From: an uncultured Methylococcaceae bacterium
Lineage (GTDB): Bacteria; Pseudomonadota; Gammaproteobacteria; Methylococcales; Methylomonadaceae
DNA length: 64,000 nucleotides
NCBI GenBank assembly: GCA_903928685.1
Contig: CAIYRS010000036.1
Coordinates: forward strand, 1 to 64,000
Direction of reading: 5' to 3'
The notes under the pieces are model-generated. The model was not told the DNA's origin. It saw only the letters and a list, made by a program, of their open reading frames with translations, and did no database searches. The position numbers and the translations under genes were made by a program. Shown one piece after another: positions 34,509 to 43,784 of this stretch (positions within the stretch are counted from its first letter, which is position 1; the number at the start of each line of letters is the position of its first letter).

Positions 34509-34555
34509 GTACCATACGGTACAAATAATGTATGCCTGAGACCTGCGTCTGTCAA
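34509..34555 (-). promoter_or_regulatory. Sigma-70 promoter with TetR-type operator (MATE side)
   Basis: On the minus strand: TTGACA (34550-34555), 17 bases, TACATT (34527-34532), then the palindrome TGTACCGTATGGTACA (34509-34524). The layout and operator match the promoter at 32521-32567. It implies repression released by a ligand, by a regulator not in this window. Confidence 0.7.
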
Positions 34556-34599
34556 TAGATGGATTTTTGGTCAATGGGTGTAATCGTTGCTATTAAAAT

Positions 34600-34919
34600 C
34601 TGACGTTACGCAGTAACGTGCTTTTCTCCCGTTTGCCGCGTCGAGCACCGGAGTATTTGTCGGGAATAGCCCGAAGGGGCGCGGCAGGGAAGCCGCGCGG
34701 CGGCAAAGGGGCAGGAAGCCCCTTTTGCCGTCCCCCGACAAATGCGAGGAGCGCAAGACATGAGCGGCGATCGGGCCGCCTTTTCTTTGGTTACTTGCTT
34801 TTGGCGGCGCAAAAGAAAGTAACTCGCCTTCGGGTGCGAGAACCCGATTTAATAAACATCGCGATAGCGATTCATTATTGTTTATTTTCATCTCACAAAA
34901 AGTGAGTGCGTAACATCAG
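34600..34919 (+). repeat. Structured dispersed element, copy C (short form)
   Basis: A 320-base copy with the clearest terminal inverted repeats: CTGACGTTAC at the left and GTAACATCAG at the right (9 of 10 paired). The second hairpin reads GCGCGGC/GCCGCGC where the other copies have GTGCGGC/GCCGCAC. The terminal hairpin is CTCAC/GTGAG. It lies between the divergent MATE and htpG genes. Confidence 0.87.
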
Positions 34920-35067
34920 TTAAGACTAAAAAAGTAATTACTCTAAAACCCGTTATCAACAAAATTTAAGCCGAATAAATTACCCTAACCTTGAAAAAAA
35001 TTCCCGCATCCCCACATCTTCCTGCAATCACTTTTAAATGATTTTTCTTAAACTCAGGAATACCAAA

Positions 35068-37029
35068 ATGACTGTTGAAGCACAAAAAGAAACCCTAGGC
35101 TTTCAAACCGAAGTAAAACATCTGCTGCATTTGATGATCCACTCCTTGTACAGCAACAAGGAGATTTTCTTGCGCGAGCTGATTTCCAACGCCTCTGACG
35201 CGTCTGACAAATTGCGCTTTTTGGCTTTGTCTAACGACAGCTTGTACGAAGGCAACAGCGATTTGAAAATCCGCTTGGAATTCAATAAAGACCAACGCAC
35301 CATCAGCATTATCGACAACGGCATCGGCATGACCCGCGAAGAAGTGCAGGAACATATCGGCACGATTGCCAAATCCGGCACTAAACAATTTTTTGATGCC
35401 TTAACGGGCGACCAAGCTAAAGACAGCGAGCTGATCGGTCAGTTTGGTGTGGGTTTCTATTCGGCGTTTATCGTTGCTGATAAAGTCACGTTAATTACCC
35501 GCAAAGCTGGTGCAGACAGCAGCGAAGGCGTGCGTTGGGAATCGGCAGGTGAGGGCGATTACACCATTGAATCGGTGGATAAAGCCACGCGCGGCACGGA
35601 AATTATCCTGCATTTGCGCGAAGGCGAAGACGAGTTTTTGGACGGTTACCGCATCCGTTCAGTAGTAAGAAAATTCTCTGACCATATCTCTTTGCCGATT
35701 GTGATGGACAAAGACGTCACGCCAGAAATGGATTTTGATGATGAAGATGAGGCGGTTGAAGGCGAAGAAAAAGCGGAAAAAGTCAAAGCTGAACCAGAAA
35801 TTGTTGAAGAAACCATCAACAGCGCCTCGGCCTTGTGGACAAAATCCCGCCAAGAAATTTCTGACAGCGATTACAACGAATTCTACAAACACGTTTCGCA
35901 CGACTACCAAGACCCGTTGGTGCATGTGCATAGCAAAGTGGAAGGTAGCAATGAATACACCTTATTATTGTATGTGCCTGCCCGTGCGCCGTTCGATATG
36001 TGGGATCGTGATAGCAAACACGGCGTAAAACTGTACATCAAAAAAGTCTTCATCACTGACGATGCCGAACAACTGATGCCGCGTTATTTGCGTTTCATCA
36101 AAGGTGTGATTGATGCCAACTCGCTGCCGCTGAACGTGTCGCGCGAAATCCTGCAACAAAGCAAACAAATCAGCAACATCAAATCCGGCGCGGTGAAAAA
36201 AGTGCTGGGTATGTTGGAAGGTTTGGCACAAAACGAGCCAGAAAAATACGCGACTTTCTGGAAAGAATTCGGCAATGTCATCAAAGAAGGCCCGGTGGAA
36301 GACCACAGCAACAAAGACCGTGTTGCCAAATTGTTGCGCTTTAACTCCACGCATACCGATTCAGATAGCCAAGAAGTGAGCTTTGAGGCTTACGTGAGCC
36401 GTATGCAAGAAGGCCAAGAAAAAATCTATTACGTCACTGCCGACAGCTTTGCCGCTGCTAAAAACAGCCCGCACTTGGAAATCTTCCGCAAAAAAGGCAT
36501 TGAAGTGTTGTTGTTGTCTGACCGCATCGACGAATGGCTGATTTCTTCATTAAGCGAATTCGACGGCAAGCATTTGCAATCGGTCGCTAAAGGCGAGTTG
36601 GATTTAAGCGAATTGGGTGAAACCGAAGAAGACAAAAAAGCCCAAGAAGAAGTAACCCAAGATTTCGAAAGCGTGTTGAAGCAAATTAAAGAGGTGTTGG
36701 CAGATAAAGTCAGCGAAGTGCGCTTAAGCCACCGTTTGACTGAATCGCCTGCGTGTTTGGTATCCGACGTGTACGGCATGAGCTTGAACATGGAACGCAT
36801 CATGAAAGAAGCCGGACAGTCGATGAATTTCGGCAAAAAGCCTATTTTTGAGCTGAACCCAACGCACGCGTTGGTAGCAAAACTGAAAAACGAGCAAGAT
36901 GATGCCCGTTTTGGTGATCTGACCCACATCCTGTTCGACCAAGCCATCTTGGCAGAAGGCGGTCATTTGGATGACCCAGCGGCGTTTGTCCACAAACTGA
37001 ACGGCTTGCTGCAAGGTTTGTTGCACTAA
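35068..37029 (+). CDS. htpG: Molecular chaperone HtpG (Hsp90)
   Basis: 653 residues. The GHKL ATPase domain has [29 protein letters not shown] (the nucleotide-binding Asp and glycines), and [15 protein letters not shown]. The acidic linker ([20 protein letters not shown]) is longer than in many bacterial homologues. Middle and dimerisation domains follow. The start is the ATG at 35068, with AGGAA upstream, not the frame extension to 35038. It is a cytosolic ATP-dependent folding factor, usually heat-induced; I saw no clear sigma-32 site. It is monocistronic. Confidence 0.96.
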   Translation: MTVEAQKETLGFQTEVKHLLHLMIHSLYSNKEIFLRELISNASDASDKLRFLALSNDSLYEGNSDLKIRLEFNKDQRTISIIDNGIGMTREEVQEHIGTIAKSGTKQFFDALTGDQAKDSELIGQFGVGFYSAFIVADKVTLITRKAGADSSEGVRWESAGEGDYTIESVDKATRGTEIILHLREGEDEFLDGYRIRSVVRKFSDHISLPIVMDKDVTPEMDFDDEDEAVEGEEKAEKVKAEPEIVEETINSASALWTKSRQEISDSDYNEFYKHVSHDYQDPLVHVHSKVEGSNEYTLLLYVPARAPFDMWDRDSKHGVKLYIKKVFITDDAEQLMPRYLRFIKGVIDANSLPLNVSREILQQSKQISNIKSGAVKKVLGMLEGLAQNEPEKYATFWKEFGNVIKEGPVEDHSNKDRVAKLLRFNSTHTDSDSQEVSFEAYVSRMQEGQEKIYYVTADSFAAAKNSPHLEIFRKKGIEVLLLSDRIDEWLISSLSEFDGKHLQSVAKGELDLSELGETEEDKKAQEEVTQDFESVLKQIKEVLADKVSEVRLSHRLTESPACLVSDVYGMSLNMERIMKEAGQSMNFGKKPIFELNPTHALVAKLKNEQDDARFGDLTHILFDQAILAEGGHLDDPAAFVHKLNGLLQGLLH

Positions 37030-37052
37030 ACTAAACGCTTGCTGATATAGCG

Positions 37053-37082
37053 AAAAAGGCCGGATTTTCCGGCCTTTTTTGG
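37053..37082 (+). terminator. Rho-independent terminator after htpG
   Basis: The stem AAAGGCCGG/CCGGCCTTT with a five-base loop is followed by TTTTT, 24 bases past the htpG stop. Confidence 0.9.
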
Positions 37083-37109
37083 TTGTAAAAAAATTAAGCG
37101 AGTCGCTAT

Positions 37110-37410
37110 TTTTCTTTAATATTTTACGGGCGTCCTGCCCGAAAATCCGCAAAAACTACGCGACGGTTAGATTACTCCGCAAGCCCGCGCCGTCCTGTCA
37201 CAATATCGTCCCGACCCAACAAGGGGATCGGGACATCGAGCCACTGACTCTACGCCCTCAACATCGCTCGGTTGCATTTTATTCTTCGCGAAAAGCATGC
37301 TCGAAAAAACGCCAGTTGCGATGAGGGCTACGCGGGACTAACGGCACTAACTTCTCCCGACTCCGGTTCGAAGTTCCATGTGCCGTCAGCGAACGCTTTA
37401 AAGTCGGATT
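37110..37410. other. Structured non-coding segment downstream of htpG
   Basis: The 718 bases between the htpG terminator and the rhomboid gene have no convincing reading frame. About 300 of them show nested pairings: GTCCCGACCC (37208) with GGGGATCGGGAC (37223); CCCTCAACATCGC (37255) with GCGATGAGGG (37318); and a long hairpin ACGGCAC/GTGCCGT (37341-37386) enclosing AACTTC/GAAGTT and CCG/CGG. It could be a structured RNA or a single-stranded-DNA element. The remaining 390 bases are AT-rich and I see nothing in them. Confidence 0.45.
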
Positions 37411-37799
37411 AGACGAGAAATTAAGCGTAAATATCAGTTATTATCTGCACATAGAACTAAATGCCGCTGCATTTATTCAACGGTTTTTGTTCTTTTTAAA
37501 AACACTTTTAATTTTATCCCGACTTTTTAATTATTAAAGGAAACAGAAAGTATTGTTGAGTATGAAAAAGCTCAGGTGAAGTTAAGCAAATCATGGTGTA
37601 CAAAAAGAAATAATAAAAAAGCGATTGGGAAATCCCTAACTGATTTTTATTGTTGCTAATTTAGTTTTAGGATTTTCGTTTATCGTTTCACTTTTTAAAC
37701 TATGCCTGTTTTTTGAGCCGCTACAATACCTGCCATTGCTAATCAGCATTTAACTGTTAAGCTTAAGCCAGCATTTTTTACGGATTAAAGGATGGTCTG

Positions 37800-38471
37800 A
37801 TGATACCTATTAGAGATACCGCACCGTGTTATTCAAAACCGATTGTTACTTGGTGTCTGATTGGCGTTTGTACAGTGGTTTTTTTGGCGATGTATTTTAT
37901 GCCAGATGCTTGGAGTTATCGGCTGCTGTATTTGTTCGGGATGGTGCCTGTGCGCTACGCCAATGGCTGGGAGGGCAATTTTGGATTGCCGTTTGATGGC
38001 TATTTATCGTTTGCGACCAATTTGTTTATCCATTCCAGCTGGCTGCATCTGTTGGTGAATGTCTGGTTTTTGTGGATTTTTGCCGATAACGTCGAAGACC
38101 GCATGGGGCGTTGGCGGTTTTTGGGGTTTTATCTGTGGTGCGGGGTGTTTGCTACCGCCTTGCAATGGTATTTTGATCCTGAGTTGTCTATTCCCGTTGT
38201 GGGCGCATCCGGTGCGATTGCTGGGGTGTTGGGGGCGTATTTCTTTTTGTATCCGCTAGAGCGGGTGATTGTGCTGGTGCCGCCGTTGCTTTTTAATATT
38301 CCGGCAATTGCTTTTTTAGGCGTATGGATTTTGTGGCAGTTACATAATGCCACTACGGAAATGCTCTTTAAAAATGGTCCGGTGGATGTTGCTTGGTGGG
38401 CGCATTTGGGCGGATTTATTGTTGGCGCTATCAGTTATCGCTGGTTTCTTCGGCCTTGGCATCGACAATAA
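37800..38471 (+). CDS. Rhomboid family intramembrane serine protease
   Basis: 223 residues, about six helices. The catalytic Ser137 is in VVGASGAIAGVLG and His202 in WWAHLGGFIVG. His83 and Asn87 in WLHLLVN supply the oxyanion pocket. It cleaves membrane-embedded substrates in the inner membrane. The physiological substrate is not known. An AAAGGATGG ribosome site precedes the ATG. A small membrane protein gene follows after 113 bases. Confidence 0.93.
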   Translation: MIPIRDTAPCYSKPIVTWCLIGVCTVVFLAMYFMPDAWSYRLLYLFGMVPVRYANGWEGNFGLPFDGYLSFATNLFIHSSWLHLLVNVWFLWIFADNVEDRMGRWRFLGFYLWCGVFATALQWYFDPELSIPVVGASGAIAGVLGAYFFLYPLERVIVLVPPLLFNIPAIAFLGVWILWQLHNATTEMLFKNGPVDVAWWAHLGGFIVGAISYRWFLRPWHRQ

Positions 38472-38584
38472 AGCTACAGTATTTGTTTGTCAGTAAGGTA
38501 TAATCCGCGACTTTAAAAGTGGGGCTGTTTATAAATATGACCACATTAAAGGCTTCTTAAAGTTATCTGGATATTGACACTACT

Positions 38585-38911
38585 ATGAAAAAAGTTAACG
38601 TTGCGTTGGTAAGGCTACTGCAGTTTATCGTTTTTGTTTTGTTTACCTTTATGGTGATCGCTTATTTTGGGGCGATGGTTTTATTGCCGTTGGATGCTAT
38701 TGCTATGTTGATAAAGCTGTTGGGCGTTATCGGTTTGCATGGTTTTATCGGCGCGTTGTTGGCAATTCCAGCAGTCGGTTATTTGTGTTTGATTGTTTAT
38801 AAAACACCAGGTTTGTGCACTATGGTAATTGAAACAGGCGTTGATTTAATGACGACTGGTAAAACCAGAGTTGAAGCGTTTAACAAAATTGTTGCAGAAT
38901 TAAACGCCTAA
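38585..38911 (+). CDS. Small hypothetical membrane protein
   Basis: 108 residues with two hydrophobic segments (LLQFIVFVLFTFMVIAYFGA; FIGALLAIPAVGYLCLIVY) and a polar C-terminus (GKTRVEAFNKIVAEL). The family is not recognised. A TATAAT lies at 38499-38504 upstream without a clear -35 box. A strong terminator follows, so it is probably an independent expressed gene. Confidence 0.65.
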   Translation: MKKVNVALVRLLQFIVFVLFTFMVIAYFGAMVLLPLDAIAMLIKLLGVIGLHGFIGALLAIPAVGYLCLIVYKTPGLCTMVIETGVDLMTTGKTRVEAFNKIVAELNA

Positions 38912-38931
38912 GTTAGGTTTTTACCTGACCT

Positions 38932-38967
38932 AAAAAAGGGGATTCCATTTGGAATCCCCTTTTTTTA
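38932..38967 (+). terminator. Rho-independent terminator
   Basis: AAAAAAGGGGATTCC and GGAATCCCCTTTTTTT form a 15-bp stem with a four-base loop. It is strongly U-tailed on the plus strand and A/T-symmetric, so it may also work for the convergent carboxylesterase gene. Confidence 0.93.
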
Positions 38968-39067
38968 TGGCGGTGATTTTATAGCGGGTTTTTACGCGAT
39001 TGCTGCGCTTAGTGCTTCAGCGCATTTTTCTTATTGATTGTTTGATAAAACAGCGACGGAGTTGGTT

Positions 39068-39745
39068 TTAAGGAAATGGTTTAAAAAGGTTGTTGATAAA
39101 CTCGCTGATGTGTTGGATTTCTTCAACACATACCGAATGCGCCATCACGTAATCGCGCCAAGTAATTTGATAACCCATAGCCGTTAAGCTGTCGTATGCG
39201 GCTTTGGCGGTTTCTATTGAGACCACTAAATCTAGGATGCCGTGTGCCATAAAAATCGGCACGTTGTTGTTTGCTGCCGAGCGTTCAAGTGCCAATTGCC
39301 GGGTTGTTGGCAAATAAGTGGATAAGGCCAGTATGCCTGCCAATCGTTCTGGGTATCGTAAGCCAGTATGTAAGGCGATAACGCCGCCTTGGGAGAAACC
39401 TGCCAGCAAGATGTGTTCGGGTTTTATGCCCTTTGCTTGCTCTTGTTGGACGAGTTCGGCGATGGCGGCGGCTGATTGGTAAATGCCATCGGTATCTACT
39501 TGATTTTCTAAGGCGCTGTCGGCAATGTCGTACCAAGCCCGCATGTTGATGCCGCCGTTTACGGTGACGGGTTGCACGGGAGCGTTTGGAAATATGAAGT
39601 GGATATTGGTTGCGGCGGCTAATGCCAGTTCTGGGACTATACCTTCAAAATCATGCCCATCTGCACCTAAGCCATGCAGCCATATTACGGAGTAACGGTG
39701 GGTGGAAAAGGGTTTGATATTGACGGTGGTGAGTTTGCTGGTCAT
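39068..39745 (-). CDS. Phospholipase/carboxylesterase family hydrolase
   Basis: A 225-residue alpha/beta hydrolase like the acyl-protein thioesterase/carboxylesterase II family. WLHGLGADGHDFEGIVPEL begins the fold. The triad is Ser118 in AGFSQGG, Asp172 in HGILDLVVS, and His203 in MAHSVC. It hydrolyses short-chain esters or acyl-protein thioesters. It is cytosolic and monocistronic, with its promoter side toward the fourth structured repeat. Confidence 0.92.
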   Translation of the reverse strand: MTSKLTTVNIKPFSTHRYSVIWLHGLGADGHDFEGIVPELALAAATNIHFIFPNAPVQPVTVNGGINMRAWYDIADSALENQVDTDGIYQSAAAIAELVQQEQAKGIKPEHILLAGFSQGGVIALHTGLRYPERLAGILALSTYLPTTRQLALERSAANNNVPIFMAHGILDLVVSIETAKAAYDSLTAMGYQITWRDYVMAHSVCVEEIQHISEFINNLFKPFP

Positions 39746-39833
39746 GGTAAGTCCTGCTGGTTATTAATGGATTTCAGCTAAGCATAAATTATGGGTTATT
39801 GTCGTCAAACTCGCCGACTTTTTAGGTTTTTAA

Positions 39834-40219
39834 CTTACGTTACGCAGTAACGCGTTTTCTCCCGTTTGCCGCGTCGAGCACCGCAGCATTTGTCGGGAAT
39901 AGCCCGAAGGGGTGCGGCATGGATGCCGCACGGCGGCAGATGGGCAGGAAGCCCATTCTGCCGTCCCTCGACAAATACCCCACAGGGCACAAGTGCGAGG
40001 AGCGCAAGACATGAGCGGCGATCGGGCCGCCTTTTCTTTGGTTACTTGCTTTTGGCCGAAAATTGCTCCTGCATTTTCGGCATTCGCCACATCCTTGTGG
40101 CTTGCGGCGCAAAAGAAAGTAACTCGCCTTCGGGTGCGAGAACCCGATTTAATAAACATCGCGATAGCGATTCATTATTGTTTATTTTCGTCTTACAAAA
40201 AGTAAGTACGTAACATCAG
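39834..40219 (+). repeat. Structured dispersed element, copy D (long form)
   Basis: A 386-base copy. Its enlarged loop (about 40059-40108) holds two extra hairpins, CCGAAAAT/ATTTTCGG and GCCACA/TGTGGC. The second main hairpin follows the copy B version (GGCAGATGGGC/GCCCATTCTGCC). The terminal hairpin is CTTAC/GTAAG, a compensated change from CTCAC/GTGAG in copy C. The outer stem is weakened by CTCGACAAAT in place of CCCGACAAAT. Confidence 0.87.
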
Positions 40220-40330
40220 TTTTTAAAACCTGAAAGGTCTCATCAGTGATGTTTCGTTAACGTTTGAAATGGCATTACGCTGTCGACATAGTTTATTTGC
40301 TGTTCATGGACACGCTTGTATCTACTGCGT

Positions 40331-41215
40331 TCAATCAATAAACCGTTTGACCAATTCCCCATAAGCATCAATTCGTCTATCCCGCAAAAACGGCCAAATG
40401 CGGCGGACATGTTCGGTGCGCGCCATGTCCAATGTCCATGTTAGTAAGGTATCGTCGCTGTCATTGGCGCGGCTGAGGATTTCCCCTTGCGGGCCGGCGA
40501 TGAAACTGTTGCCCCAAAATAAGATGCCCGCATCGGAATCTGGCGCTTGTTCATAACCAATACGGTTGCAAGCAATCACAGGCAAACCATTGGCGACGGC
40601 ATGACCGCGTTGTACGGTTACCCACGCCTCCAATTGGCGCTGCTGTTCTTCGTTAGTATCTGCCGTGTCCCAACCGATGGCAGTCGGGTAGATGAGCATG
40701 TCTGCACCCGCCAAGGCCATCAAACGCGCCGCCTCTGGATACCATTGATCCCAACAGACTAACACGCCCAGTTTGCCTATCGAGGTTTCAATCGGTTTAA
40801 AGCCTAAATCGCCGGGGGTGAAAAAATATTTCTCATAAAAACCCGGATCGTCAGGGATGTGCATTTTGCGGTATTTGCCCGCGATGCTGCCGTCTTTGTC
40901 GAACACCACGGCGGTGTTGTGGTACAAACCAGCGGCGCGGCGTTCAAAAATAGTGGACACGATTACCACTTTGGCTTGCTTGGCAACTGCTGCTAAAACT
41001 TCCGTTGTTGGGCCAGGAATGGCTTGCGCCAAATCAAAATGTTGATGGTCTTCGTTTTGGCAGAAATACGGCCCTAGGTGCAATTCTGGTAAGATCACCA
41101 ATTCCGCGCCAGCGGCAGCGGCTTCGTGTACTTTGCTGATGGAATAATCCAGATTGCTTTGGCGGTCAAGATTGCAGGGCTGCTGCACTGCGCTGACAAT
41201 TAAAGATGGTTTCAT
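40331..41215 (-). CDS. aguB: N-carbamoylputrescine amidase
   Basis: A 294-residue nitrilase-superfamily amidohydrolase with the Glu-Lys-Cys triad: Glu44 in ILPELHLGPYF, Lys117 in KYRKMHIPD, Cys154 in VLVCWDQWYPE. The local signature fits N-carbamoylputrescine amidase, which yields putrescine, CO2 and ammonia in the agmatine route of polyamine synthesis. Agmatine deiminase (aguA) commonly sits beside it but is not adjacent here. Confidence 0.88.
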   Translation of the reverse strand: MKPSLIVSAVQQPCNLDRQSNLDYSISKVHEAAAAGAELVILPELHLGPYFCQNEDHQHFDLAQAIPGPTTEVLAAVAKQAKVVIVSTIFERRAAGLYHNTAVVFDKDGSIAGKYRKMHIPDDPGFYEKYFFTPGDLGFKPIETSIGKLGVLVCWDQWYPEAARLMALAGADMLIYPTAIGWDTADTNEEQQRQLEAWVTVQRGHAVANGLPVIACNRIGYEQAPDSDAGILFWGNSFIAGPQGEILSRANDSDDTLLTWTLDMARTEHVRRIWPFLRDRRIDAYGELVKRFID

Positions 41216-41356
41216 GTCGCGGTTAAGCCGTGGGTAGTTGTTGATGCCGATAGTTTATAACGGTTTGTTAAAAAATTTGAGCGACACCACACTTTATTCG
41301 ACCCTAAAGTTCGAATGCACTACCATAGTGACATGTTAAAGCGAGGCATCCTTTTT

Positions 41357-42520
41357 ATGAAAATACTTACCTACACCACCTTGTATCCCAACGACGTAAA
41401 GCCCCGTCATGGCATTTTTGTTGAGCAGCGGCTTAGGCATTTGTTAGGAAAAATGCCAGTTAAAGCCAAAGTGATTGCTCCTGTACCATGGTTTCCTTCG
41501 CGTTCCGAACGCTTTGGGTCGTATGCTGATTATGCAAGGGTCGCCCAACATGAGCAACGTTACGGCATTGATATTTTCCATCCGCGTTATCCAGTGATTC
41601 CAAAAATTGGCATGGTGTTTGCCCCAGTATTGTTGGCTGCTGCAACCTTGCCAGCGGTAAAAAAACTATTGAATGAGGGATATGAATTTGATGTCATTGA
41701 TGCTCATTATTTTTACCCTGACGGTGTGGCGGCTGCGATTATTGCTAAGGTAGTCGGCAGGCCGTTGATAATTACTGCACGTGGGTCGGATATCCACTTA
41801 ATTCCCAATTACCTTTTGCCCAAAAAGATGATTCTATGGGCAGCGCAACAGGCAGATCAAGTGATAACTGTTTGTGAGGCATTGAAAGGTGAGATGGTTC
41901 GCTTAGGAAGTGATGGAGGTAAAATTCATGTTTTGCGTAATGGTGTAGACTTACAGACCTTTATACCTAAAGACCGTATTCCGTTGCGCAAAGAATTAGG
42001 CTTGATTCACCCAACATTGTTATCGGTTGGTAATTTTATTGAGTTAAAAGGCCATCACTTAATCATCGAATCCTTACTGCAATTACCTAATTATCAATTG
42101 TTGATTGTCGGCGATGGCGAGGAATTACCGCGCTTACAGGCCTTGGTTGAAAAGTTGCAATTGCAGGGTAGGGTGCGGTTTTTAGGGGCATTAAGCCATC
42201 AGCAACTTGCCAATGTTTACAATGCCGCCGATGCGCTGGTGTTGGCATCTAGCCGCGAAGGTTGGGCGAATGTGTTGCTGGAAGCTATGGCCTGCGGTAC
42301 GCCAGTGGTTGCTACCGCTATTTGGGGAACGCCAGAAGTGGTACGCACAGCCGCTGCCGGGGTATTGGTGGCAGAGCGCAGTGCAGCTGCCTTGGCTCAA
42401 GGCGTGTTGCAACTATTTGCCAATTATCCAAACCGTCAAGAAACCCGCCGTTATGCCGAACAATTTTCTTGGGATGATACCGTGGCGGGTGTTTATCAGT
42501 TGTTGGCTAGCGTAAAATAA
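41357..42520 (+). CDS. Glycosyltransferase family 4
   Basis: 387 residues: TYTTLYPNDVKPRHGIFVEQ at the N-terminus, ITARGSDIHLIP in the acceptor domain, VLRNGVDLQTF, and the donor site ASSREGWANVLLEAMACGTP with the EX7E pair. It is similar to transferases of exopolysaccharide loci. The start at 41357 is preferred over the frame start at 41315 because MKILTYTT is the conserved beginning and GAGG lies upstream. It opens a run with another GT4 and ugd. Confidence 0.88.
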   Translation: MKILTYTTLYPNDVKPRHGIFVEQRLRHLLGKMPVKAKVIAPVPWFPSRSERFGSYADYARVAQHEQRYGIDIFHPRYPVIPKIGMVFAPVLLAAATLPAVKKLLNEGYEFDVIDAHYFYPDGVAAAIIAKVVGRPLIITARGSDIHLIPNYLLPKKMILWAAQQADQVITVCEALKGEMVRLGSDGGKIHVLRNGVDLQTFIPKDRIPLRKELGLIHPTLLSVGNFIELKGHHLIIESLLQLPNYQLLIVGDGEELPRLQALVEKLQLQGRVRFLGALSHQQLANVYNAADALVLASSREGWANVLLEAMACGTPVVATAIWGTPEVVRTAAAGVLVAERSAAALAQGVLQLFANYPNRQETRRYAEQFSWDDTVAGVYQLLASVK

Positions 42521-42563
42521 ACCGCTAACCGTTGTAACTCTCTTCTCAAACGCGACTATTACG

Positions 42564-43700
42564 ATGAAAATTCTGTACCATCACCGCATTGCTTCCAAAG
42601 ACGGGCAATATGTCCATATTGAAGAGTTAATCACCGCTTTAAAAGCCCAAGGCCATGAAATTATTATGGCTGAACCCCAAGCGATAGAAAGTAAAAGTTT
42701 TGGCAATAGCTCATCAAGCGTGGCCTTGATCCGCAAGTTTTTGCCGGGTTTTTTGCACGAATTTATCGAGTTTACTTACGCGCTGTTTGATTTTTACAAG
42801 CTTGCACCTTTGGTTGCCAAGCACAAGCCCGATATGATTTACGAGCGCTATAACTTATTTTTCCCTTCTGGCATTTGGGCAAAAAAGCGCTTTAAAGTGC
42901 CTTTGGTGTTAGAAGTTAATGCGCCTTTGTATGAAGAGCGCAAAAAACATAACGGCATTCAATTGGATTGGCTGGCAAAATGGACGGAACGCTATTGCTG
43001 GACGCAAGCCGATTATGTCTTGCCCGTCACCCAAGTGCTGGCTGATAAAGTCATCGCGGTAGGTGCATCGGTGGATAAAATTACCGTCATCCCCAATGGC
43101 ATTAATCAAGAGCGCTTTGGCACAGTGATTGATAGCAGTGATGTCGTTGAGCGCTACCAATTGCAAAATAAATTGGTGTTGGGTTTTACTGGCTTTGTGC
43201 GGGATTGGCATCGCTTAGATAAAGTCGTGCAAGCGATTGCCGATAATCAAGATGCTAATTGGCATTTGTTGTTGGTTGGCGATGGCCCGGTACGCGCTGA
43301 AATTGAAGCGCAAGCACAAGCATTGGGTATCAGTGACCGCGTCAGTATCACCGGCATTATTGACCGTAACGAGGTTGCCCGGTATGTGGCTACTTTTGAT
43401 ATTGCCTTGCAACCGGATGTGGTCGCTTATGCGTCGCCGCTAAAGCTTTTTGAATACATGGCCTTAGGAAAAGCGATTATTGCCCCCAACCGTGCCAATA
43501 TCCGCGAAATTTTAACGGATGGTGAAGATGCCTTATTGTTTGATCCCGAAGCGGAATCTGCGTTCACCGAGCAACTCGCCACGCTTTGTTTTGATAGCCA
43601 GTTACGCAGACAGCTGGGTCTTGCGGCAGCGGCAACCATAGACCGTAAAAAGCTTTATTGGCAGGAAAATGCCCGAAGAGTTGCTAATTTACTCAACTAA
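42564..43700 (+). CDS. Glycosyltransferase family 4
   Basis: A 378-residue GT-B enzyme. ILYHHRIASKDGQYVHIEEL gives the N-terminal acceptor domain, YERYNLFFPSGIWAKKR its middle, and VIPNGINQERF begins the donor domain. The usual SEGF motif is replaced by VVAYASPLKLFEYMALGKA, a variant seen in part of the family. It lies between another GT4 and ugd, consistent with uronic-acid-containing polysaccharide synthesis. The sugar is unknown. Confidence 0.85.
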   Translation: MKILYHHRIASKDGQYVHIEELITALKAQGHEIIMAEPQAIESKSFGNSSSSVALIRKFLPGFLHEFIEFTYALFDFYKLAPLVAKHKPDMIYERYNLFFPSGIWAKKRFKVPLVLEVNAPLYEERKKHNGIQLDWLAKWTERYCWTQADYVLPVTQVLADKVIAVGASVDKITVIPNGINQERFGTVIDSSDVVERYQLQNKLVLGFTGFVRDWHRLDKVVQAIADNQDANWHLLLVGDGPVRAEIEAQAQALGISDRVSITGIIDRNEVARYVATFDIALQPDVVAYASPLKLFEYMALGKAIIAPNRANIREILTDGEDALLFDPEAESAFTEQLATLCFDSQLRRQLGLAAAATIDRKKLYWQENARRVANLLN

Positions 43701-43784
43701 TCAAGCCATTAGCCCCGCTTTGTGAAGCTATTTGTTAATAAGGCAGTAAAAATTTAATTACGACGAAAAATTTAGGAAACACGA

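Noticed and set aside
37559-37660. Short lysine-rich open stretch before the rhomboid gene
   Set aside because: It has no acceptable start codon and an in-frame stop just upstream; judged chance in AT-rich DNA.
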